Shown: positions 43,943 to 53,347 of the stretch, piece after piece
Numbering within the stretch: the stretch's first letter is position 1
Layout: each line of letters begins with the position of its first letter
From: an uncultured Lacinutrix sp.
Lineage (GTDB): Bacteria > Bacteroidota > Bacteroidia > Flavobacteriales > Flavobacteriaceae
Direction: 5' to 3'
Assembly: GCF_947500605.1 (NCBI RefSeq)
Contig: NZ_CANMSJ010000006.1
Coordinates: 154,887 to 218,886, forward strand
Length of the DNA: 64,000 nucleotides
Notes under the pieces: model-generated
Seen by the model: only the letters and a program-made list of their open reading frames with translations
The model's database searches: none
What the model was told of the DNA's origin: nothing
Program-made: the position numbers and the translations under genes

Positions 43943-46936
43943 ATGATTAAAAAAACTCTACTATTCGCTTTTCTTGCGTGTACAATTAATCTTTTTGCAC
44001 AAGAAAACGTTCCAAAAAATGATGGTGTAAAAACCATAAGTTCCAACTACACAGCCATTACTAATGCTAAAATTCATGTCTCGCCTACGCAGGTTATAGA
44101 AAATGGAACTTTAGTAATTAAAGATGGTAAAATAGTTTCTGTTGGAGCAAACATTTCTATTCCTAAAAATGCTGTGGTTACAGATTTATCTGGAAAAAGT
44201 ATTTATCCCTCTTTTATAGACATCTACTCTACTTTTGGAGTTGAGCAACCTAAAAGACCAGAAGGCAATTCGCGAAGACCACAATACGATGCCGCAAGAG
44301 AAGGCTATTATTGGAACGACCATATTAGAGCCGACCAAAATGCAATCGATAAGTTTAAGTACGACGACAAAGAAGCTAAAAAACTTATGGAAGCTGGTTT
44401 TGGAGTAGTAAACACACATATAGAAGATGGTATTATTCGTGGTACAGGAACCTTAATTGCTTTAAATTCTGAAGGCAGTGATGCTAATAGAATATTAAAA
44501 GAACAATCTGGGCAGTACTTAGGAACTAGTAAAAGTAAAACGTCTAAACAAGCTTACCCAACATCAATAATGGGTGCTTTTGCATTATTGCGCCAAGTAA
44601 ATATGGATGCCAAATGGTATGCCTCTGGAGCTGCAAAAGAAAAAGACAGAACTCTAGAAGCTTTTAACAGAAACAAAAATCAGGTTCAAATTATTGAAGC
44701 TGGTAGTAAATTAAATGCGTTGCGTTTAGATAATATTGGCGATCAATTTAACACTCAGTATGTTTTTGTTGGTGGTGGCGATGAATACGAATACATTAAG
44801 GATATTAAAGCAACTAACGGAACCTTTATTTTACCATTAAATTTCCCAGATGCTTACGATATGGAGAATCCGTTTTTAGGAAACTCTGTCGATTTAGCCG
44901 ATTTAAGAGAGTGGAACCAGAAACCACACAATCCAAAAATATTAGCAGATAATAATGTAAACTTCGCGCTTTCTACATACAAGTTAAAAGATGCAAAAGA
45001 GTTTATGCCTAATCTTTTAAAAGCTATCGACGCTGGATTATCTAAAGAAAAAGCATTAGCTGCATTAACTACAATTCCTGCTCAAGTTTTAGGACAAACG
45101 AGCACATTAGGAACATTAAAAGCTGGAGCTTATGCTAACTTTTTAGTGACTTCTGGAGATGTATTCGAAAAGAAAACTACAATTTACCAAAACTGGGTTA
45201 CTGGTATTAAAAATGAATTAAAGCCAATGGATAATACAGATATTCGTGGTGATTATACTTTCAATTTAGAGAACACAGATTACGAATTAACTATTAAAGG
45301 TGAAATAGAAAAGCTAAAAGCAGAACTAAAAGCTAACGACAAAAAACTAGGTTCTAAAATTAGTTTTAATGACGATTGGCTAAACCTTACCTTCTCTACA
45401 GTAGATACTACAAAACAAGAGTTTATCCGTTTGGTTGCTAATATAGATAACACCTCTACCTTTAACGGAAAAGCTATTTTCCCGAATGGAAATGAAATGT
45501 CTTTTACAGCAAAAAAAGCAGAAGAGAAAACAGGTGAAGATAAAAAAGACGAAAAGGATAAAAAAGAAGACGATGATGAAGAGGATAAAAAAGAGAACAA
45601 ATTATTTCCTGTAACCTATCCTAACATGGCTTATGGTTTTGAAAGTTTACCACAACAAGAAACTTTATTATTTAAAAATGTTACCGTTTGGACTAATGAA
45701 TCCGATGGTATTTTAAAAAATACTGATGTATTAATTAAAAATGGTAAGATTTCTAAAATCGGTAAAAATTTAAGTGCTTCTAACGCACAAATTATAAATG
45801 GTGAAGGCAAGCATTTAACAGCTGGAATTATAGACGAGCATTCGCATATTGCAACCTCATCGGTTAACGAATCTGGACATAACTCTACTGCAGAAGTAAC
45901 ACAAGAAGATGTTATTAACCCAGAAGATATTGGTATTTACAGAAATCTTGCTGGTGGTGTAACTTCTATACAAGTACTACATGGTTCTGCAAACCCAATT
46001 GGTGGTCGTTCGGCAATTATTAAACTTAAATGGGGAGAAACAGCTAATAACTTAATTTACAAAGATTCTCCTAAATTTATAAAATTTGCTTTAGGTGAAA
46101 ACGTAAAACAAAGTAATTGGGGAAGTACAAATACGGTTCGTTTTCCACAAACAAGAATGGGTGTAGAACAGGTTTATACCGATTATTTTCAGCGTGCAAA
46201 AGAATACGATGCTAAAAAGAAAAGCGGACAACCTTACCGAAAGGATGTAGAAATGGAAGTGATTGCAGAAATATTAAACAAAGAGCGTTTTATAAGCTGT
46301 CACTCGTACGTGCAAAGTGAAATTAATATGTTAATGAAGGTTGCAGAGAAATTCGACTTTAACATTAACACATTTACACACATTTTAGAAGGTTATAAAG
46401 TAGCCGATAAAATGAAAGCACACGGTGCTGGTGGTTCTACCTTTAGCGATTGGTGGGCTTACAAATACGAAGTAAACGATGCCATACCATTTAACGCTGC
46501 AATAATGCATAATGCAGGTATTACTGTTGCTATTAATAGTGATGATGGTGAAATGTCTAGACGTTTAAACCAAGAGGCTGCAAAGTCTGTTAAATATGGT
46601 AACGTAAGCGAAGAAGATGCTTGGAAGTTTGTAACCTTAAATCCTGCAAAATTACTACATATCGATAATCGTGTTGGTAGTATAAAAGTGGGTAAAGATG
46701 CAGATGTTGTTTTATGGAGCGATCATCCAATGTCTATTTACGCTAAAGCGGAAAAAACAATTATTGAAGGTATAACGTATTTTGATATTAATCGTGATAA
46801 GCAATTAAGAGAAGCTATTAAAAAGGAGAAAAACGAATTAACATCGTTAATGCTTCAAGCTAAAAACAAAGGTTTAAAAACGAAGCCAATTGAGAAGAAA
46901 GAGAAAGCTCATTTTCACTGTGATTCTGAGTTTTAG
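43943..46936 (+). CDS. Large exported amidohydrolase-like protein with duplicated architecture
   Basis: A 997-residue protein with a signal peptide (INLFAQ, residue 20). Residues 35-430 are an amidohydrolase-like half in which the usual PGxIDxHxH is replaced by YPSFIDIYSTFG, so metal ligands are lost. A Lys/Asp/Glu-rich linker lies at about 515-555. The second half (about 570-990) is a complete amidohydrolase with GIIDEHSHIATSS, FTHILEGYKVADK, INSDDGEMSRR and the closing VGSIKVGKDADVVLWSDHP. It probably hydrolyses peptide-like or cyclic amide substrates outside the cytoplasm. It is followed 90 bases later by a shorter paralogue. Confidence 0.85.
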   Translation: MIKKTLLFAFLACTINLFAQENVPKNDGVKTISSNYTAITNAKIHVSPTQVIENGTLVIKDGKIVSVGANISIPKNAVVTDLSGKSIYPSFIDIYSTFGVEQPKRPEGNSRRPQYDAAREGYYWNDHIRADQNAIDKFKYDDKEAKKLMEAGFGVVNTHIEDGIIRGTGTLIALNSEGSDANRILKEQSGQYLGTSKSKTSKQAYPTSIMGAFALLRQVNMDAKWYASGAAKEKDRTLEAFNRNKNQVQIIEAGSKLNALRLDNIGDQFNTQYVFVGGGDEYEYIKDIKATNGTFILPLNFPDAYDMENPFLGNSVDLADLREWNQKPHNPKILADNNVNFALSTYKLKDAKEFMPNLLKAIDAGLSKEKALAALTTIPAQVLGQTSTLGTLKAGAYANFLVTSGDVFEKKTTIYQNWVTGIKNELKPMDNTDIRGDYTFNLENTDYELTIKGEIEKLKAELKANDKKLGSKISFNDDWLNLTFSTVDTTKQEFIRLVANIDNTSTFNGKAIFPNGNEMSFTAKKAEEKTGEDKKDEKDKKEDDDEEDKKENKLFPVTYPNMAYGFESLPQQETLLFKNVTVWTNESDGILKNTDVLIKNGKISKIGKNLSASNAQIINGEGKHLTAGIIDEHSHIATSSVNESGHNSTAEVTQEDVINPEDIGIYRNLAGGVTSIQVLHGSANPIGGRSAIIKLKWGETANNLIYKDSPKFIKFALGENVKQSNWGSTNTVRFPQTRMGVEQVYTDYFQRAKEYDAKKKSGQPYRKDVEMEVIAEILNKERFISCHSYVQSEINMLMKVAEKFDFNINTFTHILEGYKVADKMKAHGAGGSTFSDWWAYKYEVNDAIPFNAAIMHNAGITVAINSDDGEMSRRLNQEAAKSVKYGNVSEEDAWKFVTLNPAKLLHIDNRVGSIKVGKDADVVLWSDHPMSIYAKAEKTIIEGITYFDINRDKQLREAIKKEKNELTSLMLQAKNKGLKTKPIEKKEKAHFHCDSEF

Positions 46937-47025
46937 AAATTACTAGGCAGCTTTACTCTAGTAGCTTACTTTTAAATTAATAAAAAAGTTTTTCGCTTTC
47001 GCGGAAATAATAAAATACAATTAGA

Positions 47026-48324
47026 ATGAAAAAATTAAAATATAACATACTGGCTTTTGCTTTATTACTTTCATCGGTGGTAATTGCACAACAAACTCCA
47101 GCATCTAAACAAACAAATGCTATTTCTATTGAAGGTGCAACCGCACATTTAGGAAACGGACAAGTGATAGAGAATTCGCTTATTATGTTTAACGATGGGA
47201 AAATTACTTTTGTTGGTAGCGCAAACATGAAAATTGCTCGCCAAGGTAAAGTAATGCAAGCCCAAGGAAAACATATTTACCCAGGTTTTATAGCACCAAA
47301 CTCTACTTTAGGATTAGTAGAAGTTGATGCTGTTCGTGCTAGTGACGATGCCGACGAAGTTGGTGCTATGAATCCGCACATTAGAAGTTTAATCGCTTAT
47401 AATACCGAATCTAAAATTGTTGAATCTATGAGGCCTAACGGTGTTTTAATGGGCCAAATAACACCTCGTGGCGGACGTATTTCGGGAGCTTCATCTGTAG
47501 TACAGTTTGATGCTTGGAATTGGGAAGATGCAGCTATTAAAGCAGATGACGGTATTCACATGAATTGGCCAAGTCCGTTTTCTCGTGGTCGCTGGTGGTT
47601 AGGTGAGCCTTCTATGTTAAAAGAAAACAAAGATTACAAAAAACAAGTTGAAGAACTAAGTACTTACTTCGCAGAAAGTAAAGCATACCAAGCAAGTAAT
47701 AAGTCTCCAAAGCATTTACCTTTCGAGGCGTTACAAGGTTTAATTGACGGTTCTAAAAAACTATACGTACATGTAGATGCAGAAAGAGGGATTACAGACG
47801 CTATTACTTTTACTAAACAAAACAACATAAAGCATTTGGTAATTGTTGGTGGTTATGAAGCTAATAAAGTAAGTAGTTTATTAAAACAAAACAATGTTCC
47901 TGTTTTATTACAACGTGTACACAGCAAGCCAAAAAATGATGACGATGATTACGATTTACCTTTTAAATTAGCAAACGAGCTAGTAACATCTGGTGTATTA
48001 GTAGGTTTAGAAAATGCAGGAGATATGGAACGTATGAATGCTAGAAATCTTCCTTTTTTAGCAGGAACTTGTGCTGCTTATGGTTTAGATAAAGAACAAG
48101 CTTTAAGTTTAATAACTTTAAATACTGCAAAAATTTTAGGTGTTGCTGCTAAAGTAGGTTCTTTAGAAGTTGGAAAAGATGCTACACTTTTTATAAGTGA
48201 AGGCGATGCTTTAGACATGAGAACAAATAAGCTAGAAAAAGCGTATATTCAAGGTAGAGACATTAGTTTAGAATCTCACCAAACCGAGTTATACAAACGT
48301 TACTCTAATAAATATAAAAACTAA
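47026..48324 (+). CDS. Exported amidohydrolase-like protein, likely catalytically altered
   Basis: A 432-residue protein with a signal peptide (VVIAQ, residue 22). It resembles the first half of the preceding gene: IYPGFIAPNSTLGLVEVDAVR takes the place of PGLIDxHxH, so the HxH metal motif is missing, while the C-terminal frame SLITLNTAKILGV and VGSLEVGKDATLFI is kept. It may be a non-catalytic partner or use other residues. It is likely co-transcribed with the large gene before it and the small gene after it (5-base gap). Confidence 0.8.
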   Translation: MKKLKYNILAFALLLSSVVIAQQTPASKQTNAISIEGATAHLGNGQVIENSLIMFNDGKITFVGSANMKIARQGKVMQAQGKHIYPGFIAPNSTLGLVEVDAVRASDDADEVGAMNPHIRSLIAYNTESKIVESMRPNGVLMGQITPRGGRISGASSVVQFDAWNWEDAAIKADDGIHMNWPSPFSRGRWWLGEPSMLKENKDYKKQVEELSTYFAESKAYQASNKSPKHLPFEALQGLIDGSKKLYVHVDAERGITDAITFTKQNNIKHLVIVGGYEANKVSSLLKQNNVPVLLQRVHSKPKNDDDDYDLPFKLANELVTSGVLVGLENAGDMERMNARNLPFLAGTCAAYGLDKEQALSLITLNTAKILGVAAKVGSLEVGKDATLFISEGDALDMRTNKLEKAYIQGRDISLESHQTELYKRYSNKYKN

Positions 48325-48329
48325 ATATT

Positions 48330-48689
48330 ATGAAGGTTTTATTATTCTTTTTACTACTAAATTTTATGGCTTTCTCTCAAGAAAAGGAAGCACCAACTAA
48401 AACACAACCTCTATTTTTATCTACTATAAATATAGATGGCTCATATTTTACGCAAACAAATTTAGATGCTATTTCAAAAAGTATAAAAACAACCTCCTCT
48501 ACTCTAGTAAAGTTAGACAAGATTGATAATCGTAATCTAGTGGCATTAACAAGAAATGCTAATAAAATCTATAAGTATTCAGATTTTAACTCTAAGTCTA
48601 ATTTAAATGTAGCGTTAGATAATGTTATGTTTTCTGGTAATTTTTTCAATCCGAAAGAAACCCATTACACAGCATTATATAATGAATAA
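48330..48689 (+). CDS. Small exported protein of unknown function
   Basis: A 119-residue protein with a signal peptide (MKVLLFFLLLNFMAFSQ) and a short mature domain with no recognised family. It starts five bases after the amidohydrolase-like gene and shares its terminator, so it is probably the last gene of that operon. Confidence 0.55.
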   Translation: MKVLLFFLLLNFMAFSQEKEAPTKTQPLFLSTINIDGSYFTQTNLDAISKSIKTTSSTLVKLDKIDNRNLVALTRNANKIYKYSDFNSKSNLNVALDNVMFSGNFFNPKETHYTALYNE

Positions 48690-48704
48690 CAAAATAGTAC
48701 AAAC

Positions 48705-48736
48705 AAAAAAAGCGAGCCAAACGGCTCGCTTTTTTT
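48705..48736. terminator. Bidirectional terminator
   Basis: The stem AAAAAAGCGAGCC/GGCTCGCTTTTTT has loop AAAC, flanked by A and T runs. It serves the plus-strand amidohydrolase operon and the minus-strand DUF6503-like gene. Confidence 0.92.
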
Positions 48737-48753
48737 ATTCCTTTATATTCTAA

Positions 48754-49545
48754 TTACTCAACAGCAACTGCTGGTTTCTTGTAAAAAGAATCTTCTTGAG
48801 CCGTTTTTGTTAACTTAACATCTGTAAACAATAAGTCATTTTTCATTTCACCAATAGTGAAACCTTCAGCTTTATACCATTCTAATTTAGATGGTAACTC
48901 TATACCATTAACCATTTGCCAATCTGCATAACGTACAAAGTTAAAACTAGTCGCTTTCTCTTTAGAGAAATAAGTAACTGTGTAACCTAACCAAGCCATT
49001 TTGTTTGTATCAGCATCGTAAAATAAAATGTATTCATCGTCTGACGATTGTCCAACACCAGCATCGAAACTAATTTTTATTCCTGGATACTCTTTATCGT
49101 TATAAACTAAAGGCTCTACTTCTGAGTAAGAAATACCATTATCTGCAAAAACAAAAGGCATACCATAGAAATAAAACATTAAGTTGTAGTAAAACTCAGG
49201 TTTTCCTTCGTATTTATTATCTCCTTTATCCATTACCCAAGCCTCAGTACCATCGAAACCTAACTTAAAAGCATCAGTTTCTATTAAAGAACGTCTGTTA
49301 TGCAAGTCTACTGTTGTTTTTTCATCACCAGTAGGCTTTTTCATTGTAAACTCTAATGTTTTAAAGCTATTCCAAGCTTCTACACTACCGTGTGCATTAA
49401 ATACTTTAGACACATTTTCTGGATATACAGAAGTTGTAACATCTAATGTTTCTTCAGCGTAATCTACATTCTCAACTGGTTTTGTTTCTTGCTTACAAGA
49501 TGCAAATAGGATAGCTACAACTGCTAATATTAAGTAATTCTTCAT
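48754..49545 (-). CDS. DUF6503-like lipoprotein (paralogue 1)
   Basis: A 263-residue lipoprotein with lipobox LFASC (Cys at 17). The mature part has VFNAHGSVEAWNSFKTLEFTM, FYFYGMPFVFADNGISY and GVGQSSDDEYILFYDADTNKM, a beta-rich LolA/outer-membrane-lipoprotein-like fold annotated as DUF6503 in relatives. Function is unknown. It is clearly homologous over its length to the next gene. Confidence 0.78.
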   Translation of the reverse strand: MKNYLILAVVAILFASCKQETKPVENVDYAEETLDVTTSVYPENVSKVFNAHGSVEAWNSFKTLEFTMKKPTGDEKTTVDLHNRRSLIETDAFKLGFDGTEAWVMDKGDNKYEGKPEFYYNLMFYFYGMPFVFADNGISYSEVEPLVYNDKEYPGIKISFDAGVGQSSDDEYILFYDADTNKMAWLGYTVTYFSKEKATSFNFVRYADWQMVNGIELPSKLEWYKAEGFTIGEMKNDLLFTDVKLTKTAQEDSFYKKPAVAVE

Positions 49546-49608
49546 AAAATATTTTGTTAGTTTTTATTGTTTAAGATTATTTTGTCGTAACCCGAAACTT
49601 ATCATTAC

Positions 49609-49643
49609 AAAAAAAGCTTCAGTAATTCACTGAAGCTTTTTTT
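49609..49643 (-). terminator. Terminator of DUF6503 paralogue 2
   Basis: The stem AAGCTTCAGT/ACTGAAGCTT is flanked by A and T runs. The neighbouring copy at 50523 has the same arm sequence, AAGCTTCAG. Confidence 0.9.
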
Positions 49644-49663
49644 AAGTTTATTTAGACAGCTAT

Positions 49664-50473
49664 TTACTCTACAAAAGTTCCAGCTTCTGGCTTTGCAAAT
49701 AATTTAGAGTCTGCTGCTGTTGTAGACAACTTAACATCTGTAAATACATTTGGTGTTTTAGCTTTATCTGTAGGCTTATCGTTTTTAAAACCATAACCTG
49801 TTATCGAATTTGGTAATTTTAAACCATTTACTTCTTGCCAATCGCCGTATTTTCTAAAATGTAATTCTTTTTTATCTATACCTTCTACAAAAGAAACGGT
49901 ATAACCTAACCACTCCATTACATACGTTTCTGGATTGTAGTACATAACGTAACGATCTTCTGGTGTTTCACCAACTCCTGCGTTATAAGTTACTTGTATT
50001 CCTGGATACGTTACACCATCTATTACAAGCGGTTCTGCATCTGCATAATTAATACCATCGTCTGCTAGTACAAAAGGCATAGCATAGAAATAAAACATTA
50101 AGTTGTAACCAAACTTAGGATTGTATCCTTTATAATCACCATCGGTTTTATTAACAAACCAAGGTGTTTCGCCATCGAAACCAATTGTTGAATTTGGACT
50201 ATCGATTAAAGCTTCTCTTGAATCTAAATTTGTTAAAGTTACTTCTTTACCAGATTCTTTTTCTTGAGTAAAAGAAAGTGATTTCATAGATTTCCAAGCA
50301 TCTATTCCACCATGTGCATTAAAAACTTTAGTAAGATTTTCTGGAAAAGCAGGTGTTTCTACTTTTGCTTTCGCAGATTCCATAATGGCTTCTTTTTCTA
50401 ATACCATTTCTTTTTCTTGCTTACATGCCGAAACTATAATTAGTAATGCAAAAAGGAATAATTGATTTTTCAT
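49664..50473 (-). CDS. DUF6503-like lipoprotein (paralogue 2)
   Basis: A 269-residue lipoprotein (lipobox IVSAC, Cys at 17) sharing VFNAHGGIDAWKSMKSLSFT, LMFYFYAMPFVLADDGINY and GVGETPEDRYVMYYNPET with paralogue 1. The two arose by tandem duplication and have diverged considerably. Each has its own hairpin terminator, so they are expressed as separate transcripts or as a processed unit. Confidence 0.78.
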   Translation of the reverse strand: MKNQLFLFALLIIVSACKQEKEMVLEKEAIMESAKAKVETPAFPENLTKVFNAHGGIDAWKSMKSLSFTQEKESGKEVTLTNLDSREALIDSPNSTIGFDGETPWFVNKTDGDYKGYNPKFGYNLMFYFYAMPFVLADDGINYADAEPLVIDGVTYPGIQVTYNAGVGETPEDRYVMYYNPETYVMEWLGYTVSFVEGIDKKELHFRKYGDWQEVNGLKLPNSITGYGFKNDKPTDKAKTPNVFTDVKLSTTAADSKLFAKPEAGTFVE

Positions 50474-50522
50474 TTGTTGTGTTTATATTTTTGGTTTTTA
50501 CGAAACGTAAATTTAACGCTTA

Positions 50523-50555
50523 CAAAAAAAGCTTCAGCGTTAACTGAAGCTTTTT
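50523..50555 (-). terminator. Terminator of the large T9SS protein gene
   Basis: The stem AAAAGCTTCAG/CTGAAGCTTTT is followed by a T-run on the minus strand. Confidence 0.85.
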
Positions 50556-50573
50556 AACTTAATTTTATAACTA

Positions 50574-52343
50574 TTATTCTATTATTAGCTTTTTTACGGT
50601 TTGAGTATTTTCGTATTTCAGTTTCACAAAATATAGTCCTGACTTTAGGCTTTTTACATCAAGCTGTAATGTTTGGTTTATAGTTGTACTTATCACCATT
50701 TTTCCTTGAATGTCTATTACTTTAACAGTGGCATTTCCGCGTAAAGCGTTATTTAATTTAATATTTAAAATACTTGTTGCAGGATTTGGGTAAAAAGCAA
50801 AATCTATAGTATTAAATTCTGTGGTGCTTAAAGCGACATTAAATTCTAAATAATCTGCTATTCCACTTGCATTAGTATCATCATCTGTTGGATCTCCATT
50901 GGCATTGTAGTCTTCGTTAATTGTTAAAACACCATCGCCATCGTCATCATCGTCTAAATAATTTTCGATTAAATCATTATCTGTATCCACGAAAGTATGT
51001 TGTGTTGTTTTACCAGAAACTATGGCAATTTCATCTATTGTAGGTACATTATCACCATCATCGTCATCGTCTAAATAATTAGGAATGGTATCCATATCTG
51101 TATCATCATCGTCTAAATTCCCGTTTCCGTTTATGTCTTCATCTGTATCTGTTACACCGTCTGAATCACTATCAACACAACTAACTTCTGTAACTATAAA
51201 CGAAGCGTAATCTGAATAGCATCCGGTATTATTATCACCCACATATAAACCATAAACATCTGCCATAACTACATTAAGTGTTGGTCCAGTTTCTCCTGTC
51301 ATAATTATACCATTCTGATACCAATCAAAATAATAATTACCTGTTGAAGTATCGAAACCAGAATCTATAATAACCGATTCTCCTGCACAAAAACTGTATT
51401 CGCTATCTATTGTCACTGTAGGTAATACGCTTACAGTTAATTGCAAAGCAACTGAACTTATACAACCTGAAACGTTATCTTCTGCTCTCACGTAAACAAT
51501 TTGTGGGTTAGCTGTATTGTAATACGGACTAACAATTTCGACTGTACCATCGTTCATCTCCGCTCCTATTTGTGTACTAAAGTAGGTTAAAGTAATATCT
51601 GTTTGGCCATTTAATATTTCTGCATTAGCATATTCTAATACAAAATCTTCTATCTGATCACCTGTATTATTCACATCGCATTGGTTTAATATTGAAGGTT
51701 GAATTAGTAATGGTAGAGAGTTAACAATTATATCAAAATCTACCAATGCAAAACAGCCAGTTGTGTTGTTCTCTGCTCTTGCAAAAATAGTTTGAGTGTT
51801 CGCTACAACATTACTATATGTGTTTGATAACATATTTACATTATTGGTCGCATCTGCCATTGTTTCGTAATAAGTAACGGTATAACCAGGTGCTCCTCCA
51901 GTAATTTCAATATCGGCATCAGTTAATGTAAACGTTCCAAATCCATCGTTATCATCATCACAATATTCTAGTGGTGCTGGTGTAAATACAATTGGGCTTT
52001 GGTTAACAACTAGATCTAAAGTTGTAGTATCAAAAGCACCCGTACTTAACTCCTCTACTCTTACATAAACCGTTTGTGGGTTTGATGTATTTGTAAATGG
52101 ACTTGCTAAAGGATTCATGTTTGCATCTGCATCCATTTGATTTCCGTAATACATTACTGAGAAATCATTAGAATTCTGACCTCCTAAAACCTCAGCATTT
52201 TTAATCGTTAAATCGAATACTGCAATGCCATCAGCAATGTTGTCATCGCAAATTTCTAAAGGCGTTGGTGCATTTGCTACTTGTGCAAAAGCACAAAAGT
52301 TAGTAATAATAAATAATAGCGAAAAAAGTAATTTTTGTTTCAT
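50574..52343 (-). CDS. Secreted T9SS protein with repeated beta domains and Asp-rich repeats
   Basis: A 589-residue exported protein with a signal peptide (NFCAFAQ, residue 21). Residues 25-330 contain three repeats of a roughly 90-residue unit with EICDDN, YCDDDNDGFGTFTL and QCDVNN openings and NPQTVYVRVE-like ends. Residues 395-490 are an Asp-rich thrombospondin type 3-like calcium-binding region (DSDSDGVTDTDEDINGNG). The C-terminus is a type A sorting domain: DFAFYPNPATSILNI to VKKLIIE. It is probably displayed on the cell surface as an adhesin-like protein. Confidence 0.88.
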   Translation of the reverse strand: MKQKLLFSLLFIITNFCAFAQVANAPTPLEICDDNIADGIAVFDLTIKNAEVLGGQNSNDFSVMYYGNQMDADANMNPLASPFTNTSNPQTVYVRVEELSTGAFDTTTLDLVVNQSPIVFTPAPLEYCDDDNDGFGTFTLTDADIEITGGAPGYTVTYYETMADATNNVNMLSNTYSNVVANTQTIFARAENNTTGCFALVDFDIIVNSLPLLIQPSILNQCDVNNTGDQIEDFVLEYANAEILNGQTDITLTYFSTQIGAEMNDGTVEIVSPYYNTANPQIVYVRAEDNVSGCISSVALQLTVSVLPTVTIDSEYSFCAGESVIIDSGFDTSTGNYYFDWYQNGIIMTGETGPTLNVVMADVYGLYVGDNNTGCYSDYASFIVTEVSCVDSDSDGVTDTDEDINGNGNLDDDDTDMDTIPNYLDDDDDGDNVPTIDEIAIVSGKTTQHTFVDTDNDLIENYLDDDDDGDGVLTINEDYNANGDPTDDDTNASGIADYLEFNVALSTTEFNTIDFAFYPNPATSILNIKLNNALRGNATVKVIDIQGKMVISTTINQTLQLDVKSLKSGLYFVKLKYENTQTVKKLIIE

Positions 52344-52488
52344 GGTAGTGTTGGTTGGTTTTGATTGATTTGATGTAATTACTTATAAAACACCTATAAG
52401 CTACAAACTCCTATTATAAATATTTTAAGAACAGTAGATTTAGCTTAAATTTGCTTTAAGTATAAATATAAGATTTTCCTTAATTAAA

Positions 52489-53289
52489 ATGAATATTAAA
52501 CAGATAAATAGCACCCAAAATGCATTAGTAAAACAAATTGTTTTATTAAAAGAGAAATCTCGCGAACGCAAAAAAACAGGATTATTTTTAATAGAAGGTG
52601 CTCGTGAAATTGAATTAGCAACAAAAGGAAACTATACATTAAAAACTGTTTTGTTTTATGCTGAATTATTTACTATTGACAACCTTAAAACGCTTAATTT
52701 AGATACTACAGAGCTTATTGAAATAAGCAAAGAAGTGTACCAAAAAATAGCATATAGAGAAACTACCGAAGGTATTATTGCTATTGCAGAAAGCAAACAG
52801 AATACTATTGAAGCTTTAAATTTTAAAAATGATAATCCGTTAATTTTAATTGCTGAAGCTCCCGAAAAACCAGGAAACATTGGTGCTATTTTACGTACCG
52901 CAGATGCAGCTAATGTAGATGCTGTAATTATAGCAAACCCAAAAACAGATTTATATAACCCAAATATTATACGCTCTAGCGTTGGTTGTGTTTTTACCAA
53001 CCAAATTGCAACTGGCTCTACCCAAGATATAATTGCTTTTCTTAAAGCTAAAAATATTAATATTTACTCTGCTATTTTACAAGAATCCCAAGACTACCAT
53101 AAACAAGATTACACGCAACCAACTGCAATTGTTGTTGGCACAGAAGCTACGGGATTAAGTGATGCTTGGCGTAAAGCTGCAAAACAGAATATAAGTATTC
53201 CTATGCAAGGCGCAATAGATTCTATGAATGTATCTGTAGCAGCAGGTATTCTAGTTTTTGAAGCCAAAAGACAACGCGATTTTAAATAG
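52489..53289 (+). CDS. SPOUT-family RNA methyltransferase (TrmH-like)
   Basis: A 266-residue protein. The N-terminal SpoU substrate-binding domain (QNALVKQIVLLKEKSRERKKTGLFLIEGAREIELA) is followed by the SPOUT knot with motif 1 PGNIGAILRTADAANV, motif 2 VVGTEATGLSDAW and motif 3 IPMQGAIDSMNVSVAAGILVFEA. Enzymes of this type 2'-O-methylate rRNA or tRNA riboses with S-adenosylmethionine. The target nucleotide cannot be told. It is monocistronic, with a terminator after it. Confidence 0.92.
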   Translation: MNIKQINSTQNALVKQIVLLKEKSRERKKTGLFLIEGAREIELATKGNYTLKTVLFYAELFTIDNLKTLNLDTTELIEISKEVYQKIAYRETTEGIIAIAESKQNTIEALNFKNDNPLILIAEAPEKPGNIGAILRTADAANVDAVIIANPKTDLYNPNIIRSSVGCVFTNQIATGSTQDIIAFLKAKNINIYSAILQESQDYHKQDYTQPTAIVVGTEATGLSDAWRKAAKQNISIPMQGAIDSMNVSVAAGILVFEAKRQRDFK

Positions 53290-53293
53290 GAGC

Positions 53294-53333
53294 AAAAAAA
53301 ATAGCTTTTAGAACACTAAAAGCTATTTTTTTT
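53294..53333. terminator. Bidirectional terminator after the RNA methyltransferase gene
   Basis: The stem AATAGCTTTTAG/CTAAAAGCTATT is flanked by runs of A and T. Confidence 0.92.
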
Positions 53334-53347
53334 AAAGACTTAAAAAT

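Noticed and set aside
45280..45600. Ser/Phe-rich minus-strand frame
   Set aside because: Antisense of the Lys/Glu-rich linker of the large amidohydrolase; composition is a by-product.
50900..51150. Apparent simple-sequence repeat of ATC/GAT triplets
   Set aside because: It encodes the Asp-rich thrombospondin type 3-like region of a secreted protein in frame.
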